Positions 31,791 to 41,508 of a stretch of 64,000 nucleotides of DNA are shown piece by piece. The notes under the pieces are model-generated. The model saw nothing but the letters and a program-made list of their open reading frames with translations. It had not been told where the DNA came from and ran no database searches. Origin of the DNA: Micromonospora chokoriensis (GTDB lineage Bacteria; Actinomycetota; Actinomycetes; Mycobacteriales; Micromonosporaceae). The stretch's first letter is position 1, and each line of letters begins with the position of its first letter. The translations under genes were made by a program, and so were the position numbers. Where the stretch lies: the NCBI RefSeq assembly GCF_900091505.1, contig NZ_LT607409.1:3906001-3970000 (forward strand), in the 5' to 3' direction.

Positions 31791-32888
31791 GTGACCGTTC
31801 TCGATTCGCGCGCGCTCAACCGCGCGACGCTCGCCCGGCAGTTGCTCCTCGATCGCGCCGAGATGCCGGTCTCCGGCGCCGTCGCGCACCTCGGCGGTCT
31901 CCAGGCGCAGGAGCCGCAGGAGCCGTTCGTCGGGCTCTGGTCGCGGCTGCGTGCCTTCGACCCGGCGGTGCTCTCGCACCTGCTGACCGAGCGCCGGGTG
32001 GTGCGCACCCACCTGATGCGTCGCACCGTCCACCTGGTCGTCGCCGACGACGCCGTGGCCTGGCGGTCCCGTCATGACGCCATGCTGCGCCAACGGGTGC
32101 TCGGCGTCTACCGCGGCGAGTTGACCGGCGTCGACCTCGACGAGCTGGCCGTGGCGGCCCGCGCGGTGCTGGCCGACGGTGAGCCGCGCTCGATGCCGGA
32201 GATCGGGCGGGCGCTCGTCGAGCGCTGGCCGTCCGCGGGTGCGCGGGCGCTGGGCGAGATGGCCGTCGCGCTCCTCCCGTTGATTCAGCTGCCACCGCGC
32301 GGCCTGTGGCGGACGAAGGGGGGCGTGCGGCACGCCCTGCTCTCCGCGTGGCTGGGCCGCGACGTCGACCCGTCGACCCCGGACGGCACCGATCCCGTCG
32401 GGCAGGTGCTCGTCCGCCGCTATCTGACCGCGTTCGGGCCGGCCGCCACCGCCGACCTGCGTGCCTGGTGCGGCCTCGCCGGTCTGCCCACCGCCGTCGC
32501 CGCGATGCGCGACGAGCTGGTCACCTTCCGCGACGAGCGCGGCCGGAAGCTGATCGACCTGCCCGACGCGCCGCGCCCCGACCCGGAGACACCCGCCCCG
32601 GTGCGGTTCCTACCGGCGTTCGACAACGCGATCCTCGGCTACGACGACCGCAGCAGGATCATCGACGACGCGCACCGTCTCCTCTCGGTGGGCGGCGAAC
32701 GCGTGGTGCTGGTCGACGGCCGGGTCGCCGCGACCTGGACCGTCGAGTCCGGCACGCTGACCGTCAACCCACTCACCAGCCTCACCCGAGCCGATCGCGC
32801 GGCCGTGGAGGAGCAGGGGCACGCCCTGGCGTTGTTCCTCTCCGACGACGAGAGCGACCGGGTCCGAGTGGTCCCGTCGTCCTCGTGA
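31791..32888 (+). CDS. Winged-helix protein of the AlkZ/YcaQ (HTH_42) family, putative DNA glycosylase
   Basis: 365 residues. The family consists of three tandem winged-helix domains that clamp DNA; the segment AVAHLGGLQAQEPQEPFVGL carries a Q-A-Q motif matching the catalytic QxQ of AlkZ-type glycosylases (YcaQ-type members have QxD). Further family marks are RTHLMRRTVHLVVADD and PAFDNAILGYDDRSRI. AlkZ-type enzymes unhook alkylated bases and interstrand crosslinks and often protect antibiotic producers. GTG at 31791 starts the protein at MTVLDSRALNRATLARQLLL, the usual N-terminus. Monocistronic. Confidence 0.75.
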   Translation: MTVLDSRALNRATLARQLLLDRAEMPVSGAVAHLGGLQAQEPQEPFVGLWSRLRAFDPAVLSHLLTERRVVRTHLMRRTVHLVVADDAVAWRSRHDAMLRQRVLGVYRGELTGVDLDELAVAARAVLADGEPRSMPEIGRALVERWPSAGARALGEMAVALLPLIQLPPRGLWRTKGGVRHALLSAWLGRDVDPSTPDGTDPVGQVLVRRYLTAFGPAATADLRAWCGLAGLPTAVAAMRDELVTFRDERGRKLIDLPDAPRPDPETPAPVRFLPAFDNAILGYDDRSRIIDDAHRLLSVGGERVVLVDGRVAATWTVESGTLTVNPLTSLTRADRAAVEEQGHALALFLSDDESDRVRVVPSSS

Positions 32889-32983
32889 GGTGCCCTCACG
32901 GATCGAGCGTCCCCCATGGACGGTTCGCGCGGGATAGTGTGCGCGGCGATGGTGATTGGGCACGTTTCACGGGAGGCGATCAC

Positions 32984-34384
32984 ATGACATCGATGGGACG
33001 ACGCGCGGCTCTACGCGCTGGCCTGGCGGCCACCGCCCTGGCGGGCGGGGCGACCCTGGCGGCCAAGCCGGCCGCGGCGGCGTTACCTGCCACGGGCGAC
33101 GGCTGGGTCTCGGTGCTCGCGCACGGAGCGGTCGGCGACGGCGTCACCGACGACACCGCGGCCATTCAGGCGGCGTTCGACGCCGCGCGGACAGCCACGC
33201 CGAATCTGGGAGTGCTCTTCCCGGCCGGTCGGACATACCGCGTCAGCAACCGGGTGACCCTCTCCGGGCTGACCGACACCGCGCTGCGGGGGCACGGGGC
33301 CACCCTGGCGCTGATCGACGCCGCGCCGGTGACGGTGAAGGACCAGGTGCGCGGCGTGCTCCAGATCCAGGGCTGTCACCGGCTCAAGGTGCTCGGGCTC
33401 AACCTCGTCGACAACGCCGCCACGTACTGGTACAGCGGCCTGGTCATCACCGCGTCGACAGGCATCGTGGTCGACGGGGTGGTGTCCCGCGGATTCCGCC
33501 ACACCGGCATCAGCGTCTGGGACAACACCCCCGGCACGTCCAACGACATCCTCATCACGAACTGCACCACCGAGGACGTCCGGTTGGGCATCGCCACGAA
33601 CGGGCACGACGTGCGGATCACCAACAACCACGTGGCGATGGACTGGCTGTCGTCGCAGGAAGCCGAGGACTGGGGCGGCGTCTGGCGCGCGGAGTCCAAG
33701 TACTACGACGGCATCAACGTGTGGTTCGGCGCCGACCGCACCGTCGTCTCCGGCAACACCATCACCGAGTGCGGCCAGGCCGGCGTCTACACGCAGCAGG
33801 TGACGAACCTGGTGGTCGCCGACAACACCGTGTCCGGCTGCCAACTGCGGGGCATCGAGGTCGACGGCAGCGCGCGTGGCTCCCTGCCCCGGTCGGGGCA
33901 GGCCGTCGGCGTCTCCATCACCGGCAACGCGGTGACCGACTGCGTCGGCCACCTCAACGTCCTGGCCGCCCGGGACGTCACAGTGGTCGGCAACCGGGTG
34001 GAGAATCCAGACGCGAGCCGGGCCGTGAGCTGCGTCGCCGTGCACCAGGGCTCCACCAAGGCCGTCGTGGTGGGCAACCACCTGCGCCAGGCGCACCCGT
34101 CGCATCCCGCCGTCTTCGTGGACACTGCCTCGGTCGACGTCACCCTGGCGTGGAACGCGGTCGAGGCGGCCGTTCCCTACCAGGCGCCCGCGGACACGGT
34201 CGTCATCCGCCGCAGTGGCCCCGGGCAGATCCGCACCGACGGCAAGCTCATCGCCGTCGGCGGGATCGGAGTCGGCAACAGCGTCGCCGCCACCACGCCG
34301 GGGTCGGTGGTCCGCAAGATCGAGGTGTTCTCCTCCACCGGGCAGAGCCTGGGCTGGGTTCCGGTCTACAACTCGATCACCTGA
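32984..34384 (+). CDS. Tat-exported right-handed beta-helix protein (pectate-lyase-like fold)
   Basis: 466 residues. Twin-arginine signal (MGRRAALRAGLAATAL, cleavage near AKPAAA) implies export folded through Tat. N-terminal motif VLAHGAVGDGVTDDTAAIQAAF is the standard beginning of pectate lyase-superfamily domains, followed by Asn-rich helical coils (ITNNHV, VSGNTITECGQAGVY, VADNTVSGCQLRGIEV). Probably binds or cleaves a polysaccharide; the exact activity cannot be told. GGAGG seven bases before the ATG. Its stop overlaps the stop of the convergent GH92 gene. Confidence 0.8.
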   Translation: MTSMGRRAALRAGLAATALAGGATLAAKPAAAALPATGDGWVSVLAHGAVGDGVTDDTAAIQAAFDAARTATPNLGVLFPAGRTYRVSNRVTLSGLTDTALRGHGATLALIDAAPVTVKDQVRGVLQIQGCHRLKVLGLNLVDNAATYWYSGLVITASTGIVVDGVVSRGFRHTGISVWDNTPGTSNDILITNCTTEDVRLGIATNGHDVRITNNHVAMDWLSSQEAEDWGGVWRAESKYYDGINVWFGADRTVVSGNTITECGQAGVYTQQVTNLVVADNTVSGCQLRGIEVDGSARGSLPRSGQAVGVSITGNAVTDCVGHLNVLAARDVTVVGNRVENPDASRAVSCVAVHQGSTKAVVVGNHLRQAHPSHPAVFVDTASVDVTLAWNAVEAAVPYQAPADTVVIRRSGPGQIRTDGKLIAVGGIGVGNSVAATTPGSVVRKIEVFSSTGQSLGWVPVYNSIT

Positions 34385-37300
34385 TGCCGTAGACCTCCAG
34401 CTCGAAGATGCGCGCGGCGGCGTCGTTGTTCTGGGCTGGCACCAGCACATCGAGCCGGACGTACCGCCCGCTGACCGCGATGTCGTGCCGAGTCACGCTC
34501 GCTGTGTTGCCGCGCACCTGGGCGAGGGTTGTCCAGGTGTCGCCGTCCTCGGACACCCGCAGGTCGTAGTCGCGGGTGTTCCAGGCCGGCGTCTCGGCAC
34601 CGGCAGCGGCGTGCCGCACGATGATCGCGGTCAGCGGGCTGGCCGCGCCCAGGTCCAGACTCAACCACTTGTCCGTGCCGGAGGAGCACCACTTGTCGGT
34701 GATGCCGCCATCGACCGTGCCGTTGATCGCCTTCGGCGGGCCTTCGTTGACGGTGCACGAGGGGGATGCGGTGGCCGTGCCACCGCCTGCCAGATTCGTC
34801 GGGCCGCCGACTCCGTAGACCTCGAACTCGGGGATGCGGGCGGCGGCCCCGCCGACGTTGTTGGCGCTGGTGATGGTGAGCCGTACGTGCCGTGCCGGGG
34901 TGGCGACGATCGGGTGGTACGTGCGGCTGTTGCGGAGCTGCTCGCTCTGCTGGACAGCGGTGGCCCAGCCGGCCCCGTCGGTCGAGGTCTCGATGCGGTA
35001 CGTCTGGGTGTTCAGGTTCGTCGACTCGCCGCCCAGGGCGGCGTTCTTCAACACGAACCCGGTCACGTCCTGTGTCGAACCGAGGTCCACCTGGAGCACC
35101 TTCGAGTCGGTCGCCAGCGTGCACCACTTGGTGCCCAACTTCCCGTCGAAGGCCATCGCCGGCCCCTCCCCGGTCGAGCAGGGGGTCGATCCGGTCGCGA
35201 GGCCCCCGGCGGCGAGGTTCGGGCCGAGGTCAGGCGCGGGCGGAGGACTGAACCCGTCGTCGATCGACGGCGGCGCGTCGTCGGGATCCGTCCCCCAGGT
35301 CGACGGGTTCGGCCCCATCGTGTAACTCAGCGTCGCACCGGCGCCGATGTCCGCGTACCGCAGCCACGGGCGCGAGGTCACCGCCCCGTCGACCGACACA
35401 CCCTGCACGTACGGACTGCCCGTCCCAGCGTTGGCCGCGTCGATCCTGATGTCACCGGTGGGCCGGTCGATGAGGATCGAGGGGAACGACGGACCGTGCA
35501 GGGCCAACGTGTCGCTGCCCGGGGTGGTCGGATACATGCCCAGCGCAGCCCACACCAACCACGCCGACGTGGCGCCGAGGTCGTCGTTGCCAGGAAGGCC
35601 GCCGGGGTCGTTGGTGAACGACTCGGTCATCACCCTCCGCACGACGGCGCTGGTCTTGGCGGGTACGCCGGCGAAGTGGTAGATCCACGGCACGCCGTGT
35701 TCGGGTTCGTTGCCGATGTAGAAGTACGGCCGGGAGAGGCCACCGTTGAGTTGGGTGAAGTGGTGGTCGAGTCGTTGGATGGCCGTCTGCCGGCCGCCCA
35801 TCAGCTCGATCAGCGCACGGTAGTTGTACGGGACCATCCAGGTGTACTGGGTCGCGTTGCCCTCCGCGTACCCCGTCTGGCTGATCGGGTCGAGCGGCGC
35901 CGGCCAGGAGCCGTCCTCGGCCCGGTCCTGAAGGTAGCCGAACGCGGGGTGGTACAGGTTGCGCCACCACTGCGATCGCCGGATGTACGCGTTGTACCTC
36001 GCGGTGTCGCCGACCGCCCGGGCGAACTGCGCGACGGCGAAGTCGGAGGCGGAATACTCCAGCGAGTCCGCCGCGTTCTCGTGCACGTACTGCCGGGCGA
36101 CGTAGCCCTCCTGCCGGGCGCGGAGCGGAATGCCCTGCATGGTGCCGCCGTACGAGCTGCGGTCCATGATGGTCAGCGCCGCAGCGGTGTCGAAGCCGCG
36201 CGCGCCGAACGCGTGCATGCTGGACACCACGATCGGCCCCGGATCGCCCATCATCACGGCGTGCTCGTTGTGGTTCTGCGACCACTTGGGCAGCAGGCCG
36301 CCCTGCTGGCCCGCGAGCACCATCGACTTGGCCATGTCGCTCGCCTCGTCGGGTGCGATCAGTGCGATGAGTGCCGCCCACGAGCGGTAGATGTCCCAGC
36401 CCGCGAAGTTCTGGTAAACCGGATGGCCGGCGCTGTGTATCTGGTTGTCGAACCCGCGGTAACGCCCGTCGACGTCGCTTGCCAGGTTGGGGTTGACCAG
36501 CACGTGATAGAGCGCCGTGTAGAACTTCCGCAGGTCGGCGCTTGTCCCTCCGGTCACCTGGATCCGGTTCAGAGACAGGTTCCACTCGCTCACGGCATTC
36601 GCGCGTACGGTGTCGAAGGCGAAGCCGGGCTGCTCCGCTGCGAGGTTCGCCTGTGCCCCGGCCAGGCTGACGAACGATATTCCGACCTTCACCTGGACGG
36701 TCCGGTTGGTGGTGGTGTCGAACGTGAGGTAGCCGCCGGAGCGGACGCCGTTGGCCGAGGCGGAGCCCGGCGAGACCGTTCCCTCGAGCCAGGTGCCGAA
36801 GGCCGTCGGGGTCCGGTCGAACTCCATCCGGTAGAAGATCTGGTGTGTCTTGGTGGAGTGGCAGAAACCGCCACCGGTGAAGGTGCCGGTGACCGTGCGA
36901 CCGCTGATGGCGACCGAACCGCTGCGGCTCCCGGTGGCGTTGCGACTCGTGTTCAGGAGGATCTGCGCGGATCTGGTCGACGGATACGTCAGCCGCATCG
37001 CCGCGCTGCGCCGCGTCGAGGACAGTTCGACCTGAGTCGCGCCGTAGTTGTCCAGAACGGTCCGGTAGTACCCGGGCGACGCCGCCTCGTTGGCCTTGCT
37101 GTATTTCCCGGCGTACGACGTCCACGTCGTGCCGGGCGAGGTCGTCAGGTTTCCGGTGATCGGCAGAATGCCGATGTCCTCGTTGTTGGCGCACCCGGCG
37201 CCGTTGAAGTGGGTGAGGCTGAACTCCTCGACGGTGGTGTCGCTGTGGCGGTAGCCCGAGGGTGACGCGAGCGGCGTGTCCGGGCTGAACTGCACCATCC

Positions 37301-37535
37301 CGAACGGCATCACCGGCCCGGGCACGGTGGCTCCTCCGGCGCCGCCGGGCACCGGGTCCGGGGCGTTGCTCATGCCCGTGCCGATGAAGGGGTCGACGTG
37401 CTGGGTGAGCGGTATCGCCGCCGCCAGCGACGGCGCAGCGGTGACAGTCGCCGCCGGCGTGGCGATCAGACCGGCCGCGAGGAGCACGCCGACGACGATC
37501 GCGGCGGTGGTCGGCTGCTTGCGCACAGGGGGCAT
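34377..37535 (-). CDS. Secreted GH92 family alpha-mannosidase with two F5/8 type C domains
   Basis: 1052 residues. Signal peptide about 1-34; GH92 N-terminal sandwich and (alpha/alpha)6 barrel about 40-760 with family motifs VDPFIGTG, FSLTHFNGAGC, FAGWDIYRSW, HENAADSLEYS and GGLPGNDDLGATSAW, the last carrying the conserved Asp pair of the active site. Two C-terminal F5/8C (CBM32-like) domains, about 775-910 and 915-1052, each ending in F-E-V-YG. GH92 enzymes are calcium-dependent exo-mannosidases acting on N-glycans or mannan. It overlaps the convergent beta-helix gene by 8 bp. Confidence 0.9.
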   Translation of the reverse strand: MPPVRKQPTTAAIVVGVLLAAGLIATPAATVTAAPSLAAAIPLTQHVDPFIGTGMSNAPDPVPGGAGGATVPGPVMPFGMVQFSPDTPLASPSGYRHSDTTVEEFSLTHFNGAGCANNEDIGILPITGNLTTSPGTTWTSYAGKYSKANEAASPGYYRTVLDNYGATQVELSSTRRSAAMRLTYPSTRSAQILLNTSRNATGSRSGSVAISGRTVTGTFTGGGFCHSTKTHQIFYRMEFDRTPTAFGTWLEGTVSPGSASANGVRSGGYLTFDTTTNRTVQVKVGISFVSLAGAQANLAAEQPGFAFDTVRANAVSEWNLSLNRIQVTGGTSADLRKFYTALYHVLVNPNLASDVDGRYRGFDNQIHSAGHPVYQNFAGWDIYRSWAALIALIAPDEASDMAKSMVLAGQQGGLLPKWSQNHNEHAVMMGDPGPIVVSSMHAFGARGFDTAAALTIMDRSSYGGTMQGIPLRARQEGYVARQYVHENAADSLEYSASDFAVAQFARAVGDTARYNAYIRRSQWWRNLYHPAFGYLQDRAEDGSWPAPLDPISQTGYAEGNATQYTWMVPYNYRALIELMGGRQTAIQRLDHHFTQLNGGLSRPYFYIGNEPEHGVPWIYHFAGVPAKTSAVVRRVMTESFTNDPGGLPGNDDLGATSAWLVWAALGMYPTTPGSDTLALHGPSFPSILIDRPTGDIRIDAANAGTGSPYVQGVSVDGAVTSRPWLRYADIGAGATLSYTMGPNPSTWGTDPDDAPPSIDDGFSPPPAPDLGPNLAAGGLATGSTPCSTGEGPAMAFDGKLGTKWCTLATDSKVLQVDLGSTQDVTGFVLKNAALGGESTNLNTQTYRIETSTDGAGWATAVQQSEQLRNSRTYHPIVATPARHVRLTITSANNVGGAAARIPEFEVYGVGGPTNLAGGGTATASPSCTVNEGPPKAINGTVDGGITDKWCSSGTDKWLSLDLGAASPLTAIIVRHAAAGAETPAWNTRDYDLRVSEDGDTWTTLAQVRGNTASVTRHDIAVSGRYVRLDVLVPAQNNDAAARIFELEVYGIR

Positions 37536-37823
37536 CCCATTCTTAAGCGACGGGCCGGATTGGATGAGCGCCTATTACATCACCGTGACGAGGCGCCGTG
37601 GTGCCGGCCGGATCGCGCCATATTGCATCGATGTTCGTCGACTGCCATGCTGTGGTTTCGGTCGTGCTCGGGAGCCAGCGCGCACCACACCTTCTCCGGT
37701 CCACGGGACGCACGCGGTGGTCAGGTCACCCGTGCCGGGCAGTCCTCGTCCGCGACCGGTAACCCGAGCGCGGCACCGGCTACCACCTCGGTCATCGGTG
37801 CCCGGTAACCACCGGAGGTTCCG

Positions 37824-38573
37824 ATGCTTCGCATGTTCCTCGCCGCCACGACCGTGGCGCTCGCCGTCCTGGGTGGGGCGAACGCCGCCACAGGGGTCAC
37901 GGAGACCACGGGGGCCACGCCCTTGACCACGCAGCCACCGGGGCCCACGCCGACGGTCGCGTGCCCGCCCGCGTTGCCGATCACGGCCAGGGTCGCCGGG
38001 GTCACCACGACGAGCGTGACCCTCTCCTACTCGATCCTCTCCCGTCCACCGTGCGGCTACGACCCGCCGATGACCGTCAACCTCTTCGCCGACCGCGAGG
38101 ACGCCGAGATGTGGCGGGCGCCGGTCGCCTCGGCGGTCTCCGGCACGGCCGAGCGCAACGGCACTGTCACCGTCGACCGGCTGACACCCGACACGGAGTA
38201 CTGGTACCGGTTCACCGACGCCGAGGGCCGACGGGACCCGTACATGTTCGGGTCGGCGCGGACCGCGCCGGTGGCCTCCTGCCGTGCGACGGCCACGTTC
38301 GACGCGCGCTGGGGCAGCGGCTTCGTCGCCACGGTCACGGTTCGCAACACCGGGAGTGAGCGACTGGACGGGTGGCGGGTGTCCTGGCGGTGGTCCGGTG
38401 ACGAGCGCGTGCAGTCGGTCTGGGGCGGTGTGGCCGAGACCGTCGGCGTCGACGTCACGGTCCGCAACGCCGCCTACAACGGAACGCTGGCGGTGGACGG
38501 TGTGGCGACGTTCGGTCTGGTCGCGACGACCAGTTCGGTGCCCGACGGGTTGACGCTGAGCTGCGCCCGCTGA
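37824..38573 (+). CDS. Secreted CBM2 protein without catalytic domain
   Basis: 249 residues. Signal peptide about 1-22, Thr/Pro linker, a fibronectin type III-like domain (about 48-148, TARVAGVTTTSVTLSYSIL through LTPDTEYWYRFTDAEG), then a CBM2 domain (about 152-249) framed by the usual Cys pair (SCRATATFDARWGSGF and TLSCAR) with Trp residues in DGWRVSWRWSG and VWGG for polysaccharide contact. Likely binds cellulose or chitin. Divergent from the GH92 gene; 288 bases between them hold both promoters. Confidence 0.78.
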   Translation: MLRMFLAATTVALAVLGGANAATGVTETTGATPLTTQPPGPTPTVACPPALPITARVAGVTTTSVTLSYSILSRPPCGYDPPMTVNLFADREDAEMWRAPVASAVSGTAERNGTVTVDRLTPDTEYWYRFTDAEGRRDPYMFGSARTAPVASCRATATFDARWGSGFVATVTVRNTGSERLDGWRVSWRWSGDERVQSVWGGVAETVGVDVTVRNAAYNGTLAVDGVATFGLVATTSSVPDGLTLSCAR

Positions 38574-38578
38574 ACGAG

Positions 38579-38617
38579 GCCGCCCCGCTCCCGCCGTCAC
38601 GGCGGAGGCGGGGCGGC
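38579..38617. terminator. Terminator hairpin between convergent genes
   Basis: GCCGCCCCGC...CCGCCG, loop TCA, CGGCGG...GCGGGGCGGC: an 18-bp stem with two mismatches between the stops at 38573 and 38628. Confidence 0.65.
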
Positions 38618-38627
38618 ATCGCGTCGG

Positions 38628-39425
38628 TCAGGGCTTACGGGCCACCGCGCCGTACGCGTCGATGCCGACGGCGTCGGGCTCCTCCGCCCGCCACAGCGGG
38701 ATGGGCACCAGGCCCGGCCCGACCTTGGTCAGCCCGGTGAAGCAGGTGTCGAGGTCCTCCGGGCTGCGCAGGATGTACGGGACTCCGCCGCTCTGCGCCA
38801 GCCGTTCGGCCCCGGAGACCACCTCGGGGCTGGTGTCGGTGCCGTCCCAGAGCACGAGGTAGCTGCCGGAGGGCATCGCGGCCATGGTCCGCTCGACGAT
38901 CGAGCGCACCACCTCGAGGTTGGGCTCGTAGCCCAGTACGCCCATGAACATCACGGCGATGGGCTGGTCGAAGTCGAGCGTCTGCGCCGCCTCGGCGAGG
39001 ATCTTCTCCGGGTCGTGGTAGTCGGCGGGCACGTAGGTGGTGACACCCTCGGTGGTCGTGTTGGCCAGCAGTGCCCGCGCGTGCACCAGCACCATCGGGT
39101 CGTTGTCGACGTAGACGATCCGGGAGTCCGGCGCGATGGACTGGGCCACGGCATGGGTGTTCTGCATGGTGGGCAGGCCGGTGCCGATGTCCAGGAACTG
39201 CCGGATGCCCGCCTCGGCGGCCAGGTAGCGCACGGCCCGCACCAGGAACACGCGGGACTGCTGCGCCATGACGACGATCTCCGGGTAGACCTCGGCCACG
39301 GCGTCGCCGGCCGCCCGGTCGGACTGGAAGTTGTCCTTCCCGCCCATCCAGTAGTTCCAGATACGTGCCGCGTGCGGCACGTCGGGCTGAAGCTTCGCGG
39401 CGAGTTCGGGGTCCGGACCGGCCAT
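38628..39425 (-). CDS. SAM-dependent methyltransferase, DUF574 family
   Basis: 265 residues. Family marks are ARIWNYWMGGKDNFQSDR at the N-terminus, the SAM-binding loop FLDIGTGLPT, and VYVDNDPMVLVHARALL with the acidic residue at the end of beta-2. DUF574 (Methyltransf_19) proteins occur in many copies in streptomycetes and relatives; targets are mostly unknown. GGAG seven bases before the ATG. Monocistronic, no natural partner adjacent. Confidence 0.85.
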   Translation of the reverse strand: MAGPDPELAAKLQPDVPHAARIWNYWMGGKDNFQSDRAAGDAVAEVYPEIVVMAQQSRVFLVRAVRYLAAEAGIRQFLDIGTGLPTMQNTHAVAQSIAPDSRIVYVDNDPMVLVHARALLANTTTEGVTTYVPADYHDPEKILAEAAQTLDFDQPIAVMFMGVLGYEPNLEVVRSIVERTMAAMPSGSYLVLWDGTDTSPEVVSGAERLAQSGGVPYILRSPEDLDTCFTGLTKVGPGLVPIPLWRAEEPDAVGIDAYGAVARKP

Positions 39426-39518
39426 GCCAGGCTCCTATCGAGGGGTCGAGAGCTGGAGGTCACCACTGAGGTGTGAGCGGGATCGTACTCCGGCGGTGTC
39501 CATTGTCGACGGCGGCCG

Positions 39519-40175
39519 TCACCGTCGGACCACCCCGTTCTGGTACGCCCACACCACCGTCTGCAACCGGTCCCGTACGCCGATCTTCGCCATGGCGCGC
39601 CCCAGGTGCGACTTGACGGTGCTCGTCTCGATGAAGAGCCGGTCGGCGATCTCGACGTTGGACAGACCCTGCGCGAGCAGCTCCACGATCTCGGTCTCCC
39701 GGGCGGTGAGCTGGTGCGCCGCCGCGGCGTCCGAGGCCGGAGCGGGGGTGCGTCTCGCGAACTCCGAGATGACCCGGTGGGTGACGGCCTGGTCGACCAG
39801 CCCGTACCCGTTGGCGAGGCGACGGACCGCCTCGACGAGGTCCTCCGGTTCGCTGTCCTTGAGGATGAACCCGCTGGCACCGGACTCCAGCGCGCCGAAG
39901 ACGTACTCGTCGAGGTCGAACGTCGTCACCACCAGCACCGCCGGCGGCGTGCCCGGCGCGTCGGCGAGGATCTGCCGGGTCGCGCTGAGCCCGTCGCCGT
40001 GGGGCATCCGGACGTCCATGCAGATGACGTCCGGTTGCAACCGGCGGGCCAGCTCGACGGCGGCGGACCCGCTCGACGCCTCCGCGACGACCTCGATGTC
40101 TCCCGCGTCCTCCAGGATCACCCGGAAGCCGGCGCGGACGATCGCCTGGTCGTCGACGAGCATCACCCTGATCAA
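39519..40175 (-). CDS. Two-component response regulator, NarL/LuxR type
   Basis: 218 residues. Receiver domain MIRVMLVDDQAIVRAGF with phospho-acceptor Asp in VICMDVRMP, switch Thr in VVTTF, Lys in FILKD; C-terminal LuxR HTH LTARETEIVELLAQGLSN and RLFIETSTVKSHLGRAMAKI. TTG at 40175 gives the canonical MIRV start and overlaps the kinase stop (TTGA), so the pair is co-translated. Confidence 0.9.
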   Translation of the reverse strand: MIRVMLVDDQAIVRAGFRVILEDAGDIEVVAEASSGSAAVELARRLQPDVICMDVRMPHGDGLSATRQILADAPGTPPAVLVVTTFDLDEYVFGALESGASGFILKDSEPEDLVEAVRRLANGYGLVDQAVTHRVISEFARRTPAPASDAAAAHQLTARETEIVELLAQGLSNVEIADRLFIETSTVKSHLGRAMAKIGVRDRLQTVVWAYQNGVVRR

Positions 40176-41467
40176 CTGGTGGCCTCTTCCCTCGGGTGGG
40201 ACGCGACGGGACCGTTCGTCGGCAGCGTCGTGGTGACCGACCATCCGCCGGCCGGGGTCGGGCCGGCCGCGAACGACGCCCCGATCAGTTGCGCGCGTTC
40301 GCGCATGCCCACCAGCCCGACGCCGCCGGTCCGGGCGCTGGGCCCGGATCGTGGGGTGGCCGGTTCGTTCACCACCTCCAGCGTCACCGAGCGGGGCAGG
40401 AAGCGGAGTGCCACCCGTACCGGTGCCTCGGGCGCGTGCTGGCGGGCGTTGCTGAGCGACTCCTGCGCGATCCGGTAGAGCGCCACGTCGGCGATCGGCG
40501 ACACCGCACGTGGCTGCCCCTCCCGGACGAGTTCGACCGGCCCGGAGAGGCTGCCCGCCGTGCCGACCAGTTCGTCGAGCGCGTCCAGCCCGGGCACCGG
40601 GGCGGCACCGTCGCCGTCCTCGTGCCCCGGACGCCCGCGCAGCACACCGACGACGAGCCGCAGATTGTCCAGGGTCTCTTTGCCCTGACTGCGGATCCAG
40701 GCCACCCCCGCCTTCGCGGCTGCCGGGTCACGGTCGATCAACCGCTCCACCGCCGCCGCCTGCACGACCACACCGGACAGGTGGTGGGCCGCCACGTCGT
40801 GCAGTTCCCGGGCCATCCGGGAGCGCTCCGCGCCGATGGCCGCCTGGACCTTCGCCTGCTGCTCGCGGATCGCCTCGTCGGCCCGCAGCCGGACCAGCTC
40901 GACGTAGCGCCGGTAGGTGGCCACGTAACCGCCGACGAACGTCGCGCCGGCGTAGGTCAGGGCGCTCGCCGAGACGTACGCGACGCCGGTCAGCAGGTCG
41001 GGGGTCACCACGACGGCGGCCCCGACCGACTCCGCCAGCACGGCCACGCCGACGGCCAGCAACGCGCGCCGCACCGGCAGCACGGACCCGACGGTGTACG
41101 CCACGACGAACGGCGCGACGCCCCGGATGGTCACCTCGGGCAGGGAGAGGCCGTTGATGGGCAGTTGAAGGCCGACGACGACCGCGAGGCAGAGCAGTGG
41201 CCGGACCCGACGCAGGCACAGCAGCGCCGTCTGTGCGCCGCAGACGGCGATGACCAGCCAGGCCCGCGTCGGGTCGAACGACACCCCGTCCTCCGGTGCC
41301 GCGAACCAGAACAGCGTCGCCAGCAGCACGAAGGTCAGGACGGTCAGGACCGCTGCCAGAAGGCCGTCCCGGGCGAACACGCCGGTCACTCCGAGCCGGG
41401 TCAGCCGTGCGTCGAGCCACCTCGTCAGTCGTGGTGTGCCGGGCTCGGCTCCGGTGTGGTCCCTCAT
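40172..41467 (-). CDS. Sensor histidine kinase, HisKA_3 (NarX/DesK type)
   Basis: 431 residues. About five to six membrane helices in 34-190, a short coiled coil, HisKA_3 dimer domain with phospho-acceptor His in ERSRMARELHDVAAHHL, and HATPase domain (LYRIAQESLSNARQHA, GGVGLVGMRERA). Little extracellular sequence, so the signal is probably sensed in the membrane. Cognate to the downstream NarL-type regulator. The target may include the convergent-side neighbour at 41509, which is inference. Confidence 0.88.
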   Translation of the reverse strand: MRDHTGAEPGTPRLTRWLDARLTRLGVTGVFARDGLLAAVLTVLTFVLLATLFWFAAPEDGVSFDPTRAWLVIAVCGAQTALLCLRRVRPLLCLAVVVGLQLPINGLSLPEVTIRGVAPFVVAYTVGSVLPVRRALLAVGVAVLAESVGAAVVVTPDLLTGVAYVSASALTYAGATFVGGYVATYRRYVELVRLRADEAIREQQAKVQAAIGAERSRMARELHDVAAHHLSGVVVQAAAVERLIDRDPAAAKAGVAWIRSQGKETLDNLRLVVGVLRGRPGHEDGDGAAPVPGLDALDELVGTAGSLSGPVELVREGQPRAVSPIADVALYRIAQESLSNARQHAPEAPVRVALRFLPRSVTLEVVNEPATPRSGPSARTGGVGLVGMRERAQLIGASFAAGPTPAGGWSVTTTLPTNGPVASHPREEATS

Positions 41468-41508
41468 GTGGTTCGCGTCCTTGCTCCGGATCGTTCCGGG
41501 TCGGGCGT

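Noticed and set aside
34215..37265. 1016-residue plus-strand frame opposite the GH92 gene
   Set aside because: Shadow frame; the minus strand carries clear GH92 and F5/8C motifs.
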